DNA of 53,125 nt from NCBI RefSeq assembly GCF_005893125.1, contig NZ_VCJS01000078.1, forward strand, positions 1 through 53,125, written 5' to 3'. The stretch is from Nonomuraea basaltis. GTDB taxonomy: Bacteria; Actinomycetota; Actinomycetes; Streptosporangiales; Streptosporangiaceae. A program made the position numbers and the translations under genes. The notes below the pieces were generated by a model, which made no database searches, had not been told where the DNA came from, and saw nothing but the letters and a program-made list of their open reading frames with translations. This document shows positions 16,910-24,814 of the stretch, in pieces. Within the stretch, counting starts at the first letter, position 1. Every line of letters starts with the position of its first letter.

Positions 16910-18174
16910 GTGCCGCACCGCTCACCGCCGACAGCCACGTCGGCTTCCACGCGCTGATCGTCCGCCCGGACGACGACGACCCGGAAGTCGTGGTCGTCGG
17001 CCGGTCAGAGATCGGGGAGTTCATAGAGCTACCGGCGGTCTACGGCGACGCGATCAGTCTCCTGGGCGCAGGGCTCTCCATAAGCGCCACCGAGGAGCGG
17101 ATGGCAGCCGAGCAGGACGTGGAGCTCGACGTCGCGGAGCTCGTGGAAGCTCTGGCGGACCTGGGATTCGTCCGTTCCGTCAACGGACAGCCGCTGCCGG
17201 ATCCGGAGGCGAACACTCCGCGCAGCCATTTCAGCCGACTGACCGAGCGGCATGTGGCGTGGCTCTTCAGCCGGCCGATGAAACTCGTCTGGCTGCTGGT
17301 CATGGGCGCGGCACTGGTCACCCTCGCCATGCGGCCCGATCTGCTGCCGAACTACACGGACTTCTTCTGGGGCGACTACGTCGGCCTGACGGTGCTGGTC
17401 AACACGGTGATGATGTCGATCAGCATCAGCATGCACGAGCTCATGCACCTGACGGCGGCCCGGTCACTCGGCGTTCCCGGGCGGATCGGCTTCGGCACCC
17501 GCCTCCACAACCTGGTGGTGCAGACCGACGTCACGGCGGTGTGGGGCGTGCCGAGGCGATCCCGCTATCGGGTGTATCTGGCGGGGATGGTCTGGGATCT
17601 GTTCCTCATGGCGACCCTGACCCTGCTGGTCGCCCACGTGGCCATGCCTCAGCCGGTGAAGGCCGTACTTCAGGCACTCGTCGTCTGCGTCCTCATGACC
17701 ATTCCGTTCCAGCTCCAGGTCTACATGCGCACCGACCTGTACTACGTCCTCCGCGATCTGCTGCGGACCCGGAACCTTTTCGACGACGGGCTCGCCTACG
17801 CCAGGTATCTGCTCGCGAGAACCGTCGCAGGCCTGCGCCGCCGTCCCGCTCCTGTCGCGGACCCGACGACCGGGCTGGCCCCCCATGAGCGGCGGGCGAC
17901 CCGCGTCTACTCCGTCGTCCTCGTACTCGGTGCCACCATCAGCCTCAGCTTCTTCGCCCTGTTCGGCGTTCCGATCGCGATCGCGGCGCTGGTGCGCGCC
18001 CTCCTCGCCATCGCCGACGGCTTCAACGGCGGACCGGTGCTCCTGGCGCTGGACTCCGGGCTCCTGGTGCTCATCGAAGGCGGCATCCAGGTCCTCTTCG
18101 TTGTGACCTTCATCCGGGGCCACCGGCATTGGTTCCGTCGGCGCAGCAGTGCTGACCGGTCCCGCGCTGGATGA
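16906..18174 (+). CDS. M50-like membrane zinc metalloprotease with N-terminal PqqD-like segment
   Basis: 422 residues. I chose the GTG at 16906, which overlaps the E1 stop; the frame is open far upstream but only inside the E1 gene. Residues about 30-95 look PqqD-like (IGEFIELPAVYGDAISLLGA; VAELVEALADLGFVRSVNG). Then come about six membrane segments, with the zinc motif MHELMHLTAARSLGVPGRIG at about 175 inside the second. A matching RVYLAGMVWDLF segment follows. M50 proteins are intramembrane proteases; homologous peptide zinc metalloprotease proteins accompany several RiPP systems. It may remove the leader, export the product or give self-protection; the sequence cannot distinguish these. 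Confidence 0.85.
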   Translation: MSAAPLTADSHVGFHALIVRPDDDDPEVVVVGRSEIGEFIELPAVYGDAISLLGAGLSISATEERMAAEQDVELDVAELVEALADLGFVRSVNGQPLPDPEANTPRSHFSRLTERHVAWLFSRPMKLVWLLVMGAALVTLAMRPDLLPNYTDFFWGDYVGLTVLVNTVMMSISISMHELMHLTAARSLGVPGRIGFGTRLHNLVVQTDVTAVWGVPRRSRYRVYLAGMVWDLFLMATLTLLVAHVAMPQPVKAVLQALVVCVLMTIPFQLQVYMRTDLYYVLRDLLRTRNLFDDGLAYARYLLARTVAGLRRRPAPVADPTTGLAPHERRATRVYSVVLVLGATISLSFFALFGVPIAIAALVRALLAIADGFNGGPVLLALDSGLLVLIEGGIQVLFVVTFIRGHRHWFRRRSSADRSRAG

Positions 18175-18515
18175 TCCTCGTCCTCGAAGAGACACTGAAG
18201 GGCCCATAGCGCGGTTCCCGGCACCCGGCTCCTAAACGATCTCGAAGGGGGTACAGGCGGGCTTGTTCTGAAGGGGTGGCGAACGGCGGCAGAACGGGCC
18301 GGACCCCCACCGTGCAGCCGACTTGACCACACAGCAGGAAGATCATCAATTTCGCCTTCGCTCGTCCTCAACGGCGCAGAGCTGCCAAAAGACCTCAAGT
18401 GGCCTGCGGAGAAGCGGTTGGGCCTGGGGGTGACACAACCCCGTCGCTTTTGCGATGCAGATCCATGCAGGGCTCGTGCTCTGGATGTGATCCGAGTGCG
18501 GCATGATCGCCCGTT
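18175..18515. other. Intergenic stretch downstream of the RiPP-like locus
   Basis: 341 bases with no convincing gene. They contain no obvious strong terminator after the M50 gene. The last 30 bases before the gene at 18516 carry CATGAT about eight bases before the ATG, a possible -10 for a nearly leaderless transcript. Confidence 0.35.
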
Positions 18516-19259
18516 ATGAAGAAGATGATCAGCGCGTTGTTAGTGTGCGGGACTCTCCTGGTGGCTACGGCGCCCGCTCAGGCAGCTCCCCAAGATCCCG
18601 TACGCGCGCTGAAGGCCAAGCTGGTCGCCGGGCACGGCGTGCACTTCACCGAGATAGCCGACTGGTCCGACGGCACCGACACCGAGCAGGCGTACACCAA
18701 CAAGGGCGTGTTGCAGTTCGACGCGAAAAAGCCGGCCGCCTACGACATCGTGAGCACCGCCTGGGACGAGGAGAAAGATCGCGTCATCTACATCGACAAG
18801 ACCACATACCTCTCCGGGGCCCTCGCGGAGGGGCTGCCCAAGGGCAAGACCTGGTACAAGTACAAGGGCGGCGGCGGGCTGCCATACCTGTACGGGCAGA
18901 TCCTCAATCCCGCCGAGTCGGCGACGCTGTCCGCGCTGCTCAGGAAGGGCACGACGGCCGGGAACAAGGTCACCGGAAAGATCGCCTTTAAGGATCTGGC
19001 CAAGGTCTCGCCATGGTTCTCCCGCTCGGAGCTCAGCACCTGGCCCGGCGGCACGGAGGTCTCCTACACGCTGACGCTGACCTCGGCCGGCCTGGTCAGC
19101 AAGCTGTGGAGTTCGTTCACGGCCAAGAGCGTCCCGGACGACTACTCCGATTACGAGGGCAGCACCTTCATCGTCGACACCCGCTACACCGGCTGGGGAA
19201 GCAAGGTGTCGGTCAAGGCGCCGAATCCCAAGACCGTGACCGACAAGCTGACCAGCTGA
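18516..19259 (+). CDS. Secreted protein, LppX/LprG-like size and style
   Basis: 247 residues with a clear signal peptide (MKKMISALLVCGTLLVATAP, cut after AQA). There is no lipobox at the cleavage site, so it is probably secreted rather than lipid-anchored. The mature part alternates short beta-like segments (VHFTEIADWSDG, RVIYIDKTTYLSG, TEVSYTLTLTSAG) like the mycobacterial LppX/LprG lipid-carrier fold, but that comparison is by impression only. It has no catalytic motif and no operon partner. Function unknown. Confidence 0.7.
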   Translation: MKKMISALLVCGTLLVATAPAQAAPQDPVRALKAKLVAGHGVHFTEIADWSDGTDTEQAYTNKGVLQFDAKKPAAYDIVSTAWDEEKDRVIYIDKTTYLSGALAEGLPKGKTWYKYKGGGGLPYLYGQILNPAESATLSALLRKGTTAGNKVTGKIAFKDLAKVSPWFSRSELSTWPGGTEVSYTLTLTSAGLVSKLWSSFTAKSVPDDYSDYEGSTFIVDTRYTGWGSKVSVKAPNPKTVTDKLTS

Positions 19260-19271
19260 GCGACGCCGGGT

Positions 19272-19291
19272 CCGGCTCTTCCCGAGCCCGG
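19272..19291 (+). terminator. Possible terminator after the secreted-protein gene
   Basis: CCGGCTC and GAGCCCGG pair with one bulged C around a short loop, 13 bases after the stop at 19259. It is imperfect and lacks a U-tract. Confidence 0.35.
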
Positions 19292-19549
19292 TGTGAGTCG
19301 TCTTGGTCCCGCAGGCTCTTTCGCCTTCACCCACCGGGCAGGCACCAGCTGTGTCTCTCACGCCGAACTGGGCCGATGCGGAGGGGCCTGCCACCATCCA
19401 GCCGCGGGTCGACACATCGGACCACTGGATGGCGGTAGGCGACGGTGACGTTCACGCCCACCAACGTGTTCCCTCAGACGTTGACCGTCAGGCCCCTCGA
19501 CTGGGCGGGCAATGTGCTCAGTTCGGCATGTTTGATGAGAACGTGATCT

Positions 19550-20284
19550 ATGCAGCTCCCAGACCAACTTCGCCAGTTAATCGAGCAGGACGCCTCCTGG
19601 TCGACTGACCACGAAGGAGCCAGTGGTACGGCCCTGAGGGTCATGTCGGGATCGAAGGTGTTCTACGTCAAGCACGGCCCCCTCGCCAGAGCCGAGCACC
19701 TGCGACTGTGCTGGCTTCATGGACGCGTTCCCATCCCTGAGGTGGTCGCCTTCGAAGACCCTGTTCTCGTTCTTGCCGACGTGGGCGCTCCGTCCCTGGA
19801 AGCCGCCGCACCCGCCGACATAGGCGCCGTGCTGGGCCGGACGCTGCGCATGCTGCACGAGTTGCCCATCACCGAGTGCCCCTTCGACGGCCGACTGCCG
19901 GCGGTTCTCGAACGCGCCGACGCCAATATCCGTGACGGCCTCGTGGACCCGGACGACTTCGACGCCGACCATTTCGGGCTGACCCCTGAGGTGGTCTACG
20001 AACGACTGCTGGCCACGCGCCCGCGCGTCGAGGACCTCGTCGTCGCGCACGGGGACTACACCCCCTCCAACGTGCTGGTGCCCGCCTCGGGAGAGCCCAT
20101 AGTCATCGATGTCCCGGCACTGGGTGTGGCCGACCGGTACCGCGACCTCGCCATCGCCCACAGGGACTTGTCCGAGGACCACGGCCCGGCGGCCTGGGAG
20201 GGGTTCCTTTCTGCCTACGCCCTCGTCGATCACATCGAGGAAGAGCGGATGTACTACTACCGGCTCCTGGACGAGCTTCTCTGA
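19550..20284 (+). CDS. APH(3')-family phosphotransferase-like protein
   Basis: 244 residues, close to the 250-270 of APH(3') enzymes. The start is fixed by an in-frame stop six bases upstream; no Shine-Dalgarno is visible, so it may be leaderless. The Brenner motif HGDYTPSNVLV (about 165-175) and the metal Asp in VIDVPALGVADRYRDLA (about 184-200) are present. Classical APH(3') enzymes have ID(x)GR(L)G there, so the GR pair is replaced by PA. It could phosphorylate aminoglycosides or an unrelated small molecule. An ISL3 relic lies downstream. Confidence 0.8.
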   Translation: MQLPDQLRQLIEQDASWSTDHEGASGTALRVMSGSKVFYVKHGPLARAEHLRLCWLHGRVPIPEVVAFEDPVLVLADVGAPSLEAAAPADIGAVLGRTLRMLHELPITECPFDGRLPAVLERADANIRDGLVDPDDFDADHFGLTPEVVYERLLATRPRVEDLVVAHGDYTPSNVLVPASGEPIVIDVPALGVADRYRDLAIAHRDLSEDHGPAAWEGFLSAYALVDHIEEERMYYYRLLDELL

Positions 20285-20474
20285 CCCAAGACGGTGATCA
20301 AGCCTCAGATCGGTGAGGCAACGACAAGATGCCTCGTGATCGATGAGATTGCCTCAGCTTCAGCGAGACAGGGCATGAGGCCTGACCGGGCATGTTCGCG
20401 CGGGGTGTGGGATGAGGTCACCTCTTGAGGGAGCTCGCGGCTCTCGTTGATCATTTCTGTCCACGGTTTTCAGG

Positions 20475-20597
20475 TCCGCTGTCCGGGCGGCGTTACCCCG
20501 GGCCAGGCTGGTGGTCGATCATTTTCACGTAGTCCAGCTGGCCAACCAGGCCGTCACCGAGGTCCGCCGCCGCGTCACCGTCCAGGCCCGGGACCGC
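20475..20597 (+). pseudogene. ISL3-family transposase fragment
   Basis: The translation reads AVRAALPRARLVVDHFHVVQ, then LANQAVTEVRRRV, the well-conserved DDE-region segment of ISL3 transposases (the VVDxFHVV block contains the second catalytic Asp). Only about 40 residues remain; neither end of the element nor the rest of the gene is seen. Surrounding bases 20285-20474 and 20598-20818 hold no other gene. Confidence 0.75.
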
Positions 20598-20818
20598 CAT
20601 TGGCCGCAACATCCCGACCATAGTCATCCCATGGTTCCTCCTTGTCCTCCCGGGCGTCGGCGTACGGGTTCTGCTGCAGAGACAGGTACGTATTGACGAC
20701 GTACAAAGATCGCGAGCCCGAGGTACGGCGCGCCGCTGATCACCCGCCTGCCGGTCTTCGCGTCAGCCTCTACGCCTGGTCACGGGCGCGTACTCGTGGT
20801 CGTCGGGCTCGTGCGGCC

Positions 20819-21556
20819 TCACATCCGGGCTCGCAGCACGTCGAACTCGCAGCCTGGCATGGACGGGTCGAAGCCGTTCTCGATCAGCCAGCGGATCGCC
20901 AGCAGGCTTCGCAACGACCACCACGCACGGATCACGTCGAGGTCGACGTGGGTGCCGTAGCCGGCGACGACGTCGCCAAGGTGCTCCTCGTGTCCGAGCG
21001 TCAAGATGGCGAGGTCGTACAGGGCATCGCCCGGGGCCGCCTCGGACCAGTCGATCACGCCGGTGATCTCGTCACCGTCGACGAACACGTGGCTGACCTG
21101 TAGGTCGCCGTGCATGAACACCGGTGTCCATGGCCGAAGCGCAGCCTCGGCAATCCGGCGGTTCCGCGTGATCAGGTCGGCGGGAAGGACGCCGTTCGTG
21201 ACGAGCCACGCGCATTCGCCGTCGAGGCGCGATGCGATCTCGTCGAGGCTCCGGCCGGGCCAGGGCGGCAGCGGCGCGTCGTGCAGCAGTCGTGCGGCGG
21301 CACCCGCCGCGGCCCACGCCGCCGACGACGCGGTCGACGGCTCACCGAGGTGGCCGAGTGCCGTGCCGGGCAGGGCGGCGAGCGCAAGCACGGGCGGCTT
21401 GCGCCACAGCACCTCCGGAGTCGGGATCGGCACCATGGCCATCGCCTTGACCTCGACATCGGTGCGCGTCTGATCAGCGTCGATCTTCAGGAACACATCA
21501 CCGACGCGCAGGGTCGCTCGCTCGCTGTGGGCGACGACGACCTCAATCTCCTCCAT
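20819..21556 (-). CDS. Aminoglycoside phosphotransferase-fold protein (APH/ChoK superfamily)
   Basis: 245 residues from the ATG at 21556 (MEEIEVVVAHSERATLRVG). The kinase-like fold is complete: a lysine in VFLKIDAD, PTPEVLW, LPGTALGHL, AARLLHDAPLP, the catalytic loop MHGDLQVSHVFVDG (about 152-165) and the metal site GVIDWSEAAPGDALYDLA (about 170-187). The ligand is not predictable: antibiotic, sugar or amino alcohol. It converges with the APH(3')-like gene across the ISL3 relic. Confidence 0.85.
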   Translation of the reverse strand: MEEIEVVVAHSERATLRVGDVFLKIDADQTRTDVEVKAMAMVPIPTPEVLWRKPPVLALAALPGTALGHLGEPSTASSAAWAAAGAAARLLHDAPLPPWPGRSLDEIASRLDGECAWLVTNGVLPADLITRNRRIAEAALRPWTPVFMHGDLQVSHVFVDGDEITGVIDWSEAAPGDALYDLAILTLGHEEHLGDVVAGYGTHVDLDVIRAWWSLRSLLAIRWLIENGFDPSMPGCEFDVLRARM

Positions 21557-21868
21557 GCCGGCCATTATCGGGAGATGATCACCGACGTCACAACGGGTTT
21601 ATCGCGTGCCACTGCCCGGCTGACCAGGTCCCCCTGGCCGGCGACCTCGTGCACGACCCCGGCCGCCGACGGGCCGGACACCGCCGAACGGCGCGTCGAT
21701 GTCCGAGACGTGAGTTGCTGCTCGTAATTGGCGGCAGGGCCTGTCGAAGGATGAGCGTCGCAGCGACAGGATGCATCGTGGGCACGAGCGGGCCGCGCAG
21801 GTCATTGGTGACGCCGATGCATTCCTTCTGCGAGGGATCGGCCGGAGGTGAAGGCTGTATACCCTACG
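21557..21868. other. Intergenic stretch with possible worn coding sequence
   Basis: 312 bases between divergent genes. Around 21600-21720 the minus strand reads DIDAPFGGVRPVGGRGR, faintly like the C-terminal loop of aldehyde dehydrogenases, but it is too short to call. The 3' part carries a candidate promoter: TATACC at 21858-21863, six bases from the start of the next gene. Confidence 0.35.
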
Positions 21869-22660
21869 ATGCCGATCATGCGTTTTGCTCCCCTTCTCGC
21901 CGCAGCCACCCTCGCCTGCCTACTGTTATCCGGCACTGCGCCCGCGGCGGCCGGCGCCTACCCCATCCGCGACCGAGCGCTGACCGGAAACAAGCTGTAC
22001 GGCACGGGCGAGCTGCAACAGAGCGACTGCCCAGAGCGCGATATCAAGCCGAACGACGTCGCCGCCGCCAAGCGGTACTTGACCGCAGTGCTGGACTGCC
22101 TCAACCGGTCATGGGGCGCGCACTTCAAGCGGGCGGGCCTGCCCTTCACCAAGGCGAAGATCGGATTCATCACCAAGCCGCGCAAGTACTGCGGCAGCGC
22201 CTGGGGTGCCGCCGCGGCCACCTACTGCGACGCCGAGCGGCGCTTCATCGTGCTGCTGGAGCGGGATCTGCTCGAGGACACCTCCGACCTGTTCCTGTTC
22301 CGTCTGGCCGCCCACGAGTACGGGCACCACGTGCAGTATCTCACCGGGATCGGCCGCGCCCACGATCGCTATCCGTACCGAAACAAGAGCGAGTTGAACG
22401 AGCAGATCCGCCGTTTTGAGCTGCAGGCGGAATGCCTGGGCGGGGTGTTCATCGGCAGCGTCTGGGACTCCCTCCAAGAGCGCAGTGAAGAAGACTGGGA
22501 CATCTTGCTGCAGATCATGCGGGAAAGCGGGGACGAACAGTCCAAGGTCCGCGATCACGGTAAGGGGCGCAACATAGCGGCCTGGCTGGGCAAGGGCTTC
22601 CGCGCCACCTCCCCAAAGACCTGCAACACCTGGACGACTTCCTCTGCCAAGGTCTCCTGA
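21869..22660 (+). CDS. Secreted neutral zinc metallopeptidase
   Basis: 263 residues from the ATG at 21869; TATACC just upstream suggests a leaderless transcript (a GTG at 21848 and an ATG at 21878 are alternatives). The signal peptide is MRFAPLLAAATLACLLLSGT, ending AAAG. The catalytic motif AAHEYGHHVQYLTGIG lies near residue 150, and FELQAECLGGVFIGSVW supplies the downstream Glu and helix typical of YpfJ-like neutral zinc metallopeptidases. Cys pairs (SDCPERD, LDCLN, KYCGS, TYCDAE) suggest an exported, disulfide-bonded enzyme. The substrate is unknown. Confidence 0.85.
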   Translation: MPIMRFAPLLAAATLACLLLSGTAPAAAGAYPIRDRALTGNKLYGTGELQQSDCPERDIKPNDVAAAKRYLTAVLDCLNRSWGAHFKRAGLPFTKAKIGFITKPRKYCGSAWGAAAATYCDAERRFIVLLERDLLEDTSDLFLFRLAAHEYGHHVQYLTGIGRAHDRYPYRNKSELNEQIRRFELQAECLGGVFIGSVWDSLQERSEEDWDILLQIMRESGDEQSKVRDHGKGRNIAAWLGKGFRATSPKTCNTWTTSSAKVS

Positions 22661-22791
22661 CCGGGAGTGAAAGGCTTCGGGCCACCGCAGAGCGGGTCGG
22701 CCGTGGTGGACAGCCCTAGCAGGGGGGCGACCTTGGTGCCCGGAGGTGATCCCGAGCTGATTCACAGGCGAATCCGTTCGCCGCCCTGTGC

Positions 22792-23268
22792 TCAGTTCGG
22801 CATGAGCCCGGCGCGATCGAACCGCTGGATAAGGGTCGGCTTGCGGAGATGCCGGGCTCGCAGGTTCGTGAACCGGTCCGAGAACGGGCCGATCGCGCCG
22901 GCCCCGTACGCCACCGCTTCGAGATCCTTGAGCAGCTTGACCGCCTCGTCATAGTCCCCGGGCCGCTTGGACGCGATCAACGCCTCCACCCGCGCCCACG
23001 CCCCCTCCTCATCCCGGGCACTCCTCCTCGCCCTCGCTGGACAGGTCGAGGATCAGATGGCCGCCGGAGGCCTGGGCGGTGACGTGCTCGCCCACGCAGA
23101 ACTGCTCGGCGGTCTTCATGCTGAGTACGGTGCACAGCAGGCGAAGCAGCACCCGGCACTCGTCGCGGTGATGTGCGCTCGCGTGGACAGTGCCCGCACC
23201 TGGGACTGTTGGTGATCGTCCAGCGGCCGGTCGATCGCGAGGAATTCGTAGTACTGGTACTCGCTCAT
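22792..23268 (-). pseudogene. Decayed conserved actinobacterial gene (MSEYQYYEF family)
   Basis: Reads from ATG at 23268 as SEYQYYEFLAIDRPLDDHQQ and SQVRALSTRAHITATS. It then jumps frame and lacks a central block, resumes as KTAEQFCVGEHVTA and HLILDLSSEGEEE (about 23010-23110), shifts again and ends with EALIASKRPGDYDEAVKLL and RKPTLIQRFDRAGL. These are start, middle and end of one widespread conserved protein of unknown function. At least two frameshifts and one deletion make it a pseudogene. It begins three bases after the next gene's stop. Confidence 0.75.
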
Positions 23269-23271
23269 CCC

Positions 23272-23588
23272 TCATGGCCCCCACTGACGGAAGGCTTCGA
23301 TCCATTCGGCGCCGGCGGGAGGCGGAGCAGGCATCGGCAGGTCGAGAATGCCGATCGCCTACCGCTCTTTTTTCCTCGGGCGCAGATCGCGACGATCCCC
23401 GACCCGGGACGCCAGTCGATCTTCCGTACGGTCACCTCGACGCCCAGCACCTGCGTCTGAAACGGAACGGCCAGGTGCTCTTCGATGACCGTCTGGAACC
23501 CGACAAGCTGCTCGTGCTCGTCATAGGCGTCGACGGTGGCCTGTTCGATGAGCGCGTCGAGGCGGGCACGCTCGGACTTGGACGGCGT
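23272..23588 (-). pseudogene. Decayed partner gene (calcium-binding-like family of unknown function)
   Basis: Reads SERARLDALIEQATVDAYDE, FQTVIEEHLAVPFQ, VLGVEVTVRKIDW and GIVAICARGK. It then loses frame at an A6 run (T6 at about 23370 on the plus strand) and recovers as AIGILDLPMPA and AEWIEAFRQWGP before its stop at 23272. The N-terminus also lacks a start. In many actinomycetes the intact homologue precedes the MSEYQYYEF gene, as it does here, so the pair decayed together. Confidence 0.7.
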
Positions 23589-23688
23589 AGCCGCTCATGC
23601 TAGTGGCGCTGCGCCTTGCTGCTGCGCATCCATGAGAAAGCTGTCCGCGCTGCTCGACGAGCGCTCGGTGGGAGACCCGGTGCCCGGG

Positions 23689-24561
23689 TCACGTTGCAGG
23701 AGAAGGTGAAGGCGACACGGGCTTGGGTTGCTGCCGGATGGTCATGCTCGAGCGCAGCGCGCCCCTCCCATGAATGGCCAGGCCATTGCCGGCCTTCCAC
23801 ATTTCGAAATGGTGCGTGCCCGCCGCCACTTCCGTCCATTTGTGGTACTGCCAGGAGTTGCAGGCGAACCTGACCGCTTTCGTGTCGGGGCGTATCGCCA
23901 TCCAGTACGAGGCGACCTCGCGAGGACAGGCGATATTCGCCCAGACCTCGATCGCGCCCGGTGCCGATTGTGTCCACGACCGTGAGATCAGACGTACCGA
24001 CATTCGCTCGACTTCCCAGCTGAACCCGTACTCGGCGGGCACCGACGGTGGGACGCCGCTCGCGGAGGCGGCCGATTCGGCTGGCGGCTGAGCGGTTCCG
24101 GCCAGGCGCGGGACCAACACGATGGTCACCACGGCGACCACCGCGACAGCCGATCCCGCCAGTAGCAGGGGACGGCCGCGGCGGGCCGGCGCGACGGTAT
24201 CGGACGGTGTCCCGGTGGGAGCAGGTTCCTCGAATGCGGCCGGTTCCCCGGATGCCGCCGGTTCCCAGGATGCGGCCGGTTCCCCGGATGTGGAGGCTCC
24301 GTCATGCGCCAAGGAGTGCCAGCGTCGTTCCCACGTCTCAAGGTCGTCCCCGCACGCGGCGACGTAGGCCTGGACGAAGTCGAGAGGCGGCAGTTCCGTC
24401 GGCGTGAGCCTGCGCGACACCGTGCTCGGGTGGTACAGCATGCGCTGTCCCACCTGCCTGAGGGATAGCCGTCCCCTCAGCCTGCGCAGGTCATCGACGA
24501 ACTCCGCAACCGGCCCCGCGTTCCGATCAATGGGGCGGTCTTTCCTTCCACGTCCGCTCAT
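23689..24561 (-). CDS. HTH (XRE-type) membrane protein with extracellular domain
   Basis: 290 residues. An XRE-like HTH lies at about 18-60 (LSLRQVGQRMLYHPSTVSRR). A Pro/Ala/Glu-rich linker follows (about 90-125), then one membrane helix (LLLAGSAVAVVAVVTIVLV, about 130-150), and an outside domain of about 120 residues with two Cys (NIACPREVASYWMAI; FACNSWQYHKW). The topology puts the HTH in the cytoplasm. Many actinomycetes have such one-component membrane-bound HTH proteins of unknown target. The linker is encoded by an 18-base tandem repeat. Confidence 0.8.
   Translation of the reverse strand: MSGRGRKDRPIDRNAGPVAEFVDDLRRLRGRLSLRQVGQRMLYHPSTVSRRLTPTELPPLDFVQAYVAACGDDLETWERRWHSLAHDGASTSGEPAASWEPAASGEPAAFEEPAPTGTPSDTVAPARRGRPLLLAGSAVAVVAVVTIVLVPRLAGTAQPPAESAASASGVPPSVPAEYGFSWEVERMSVRLISRSWTQSAPGAIEVWANIACPREVASYWMAIRPDTKAVRFACNSWQYHKWTEVAAGTHHFEMWKAGNGLAIHGRGALRSSMTIRQQPKPVSPSPSPAT
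24218..24289. repeat. 18-base minisatellite inside the HTH membrane protein gene
   Basis: Four copies of an 18-base unit. Copies 2 and 4 are identical (GCGGCCGGTTCCCCGGAT), copy 3 differs at two positions, and copy 1 is degenerate. On the coding strand it gives six-residue repeats of the type GEPAAS. Copy-number change would keep frame and lengthen or shorten the linker. Confidence 0.85.
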
Positions 24562-24814
24562 GGAGGACCCGCCGTCTCCCGGGAATTGTTGCCTTTGTTG
24601 CGCCTTTCATTGCGCAACTCGATGGTGTGGCGGGCGCCCCCATCCGCGGAAAACCATGGCAACGGGGCGGCCGACGTCCTCAGGTGACATCGAGACGCGC
24701 GAAAGAGCACCTACATCGTCGCTTCGGTGCATCAGGTTGTCCACGAGAACGCGGAGATCCGCCATGAGGGCGCCGGCCGCCGGCCAATTCCTCGCTCATC
24801 TGAAAGGAGCCGCA

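Noticed and set aside
20285..20420. GATCGGTGAGGCAAC and TGCCTCGTGATCGATGAG as IS terminal repeats
   Set aside because: The repeats are imperfect and do not bracket the ISL3 fragment; no target duplication is visible.
21599..21805. Possible aldehyde-dehydrogenase C-terminal relic on the minus strand
   Set aside because: Only APFGG plus a few residues match by eye; too short to support.
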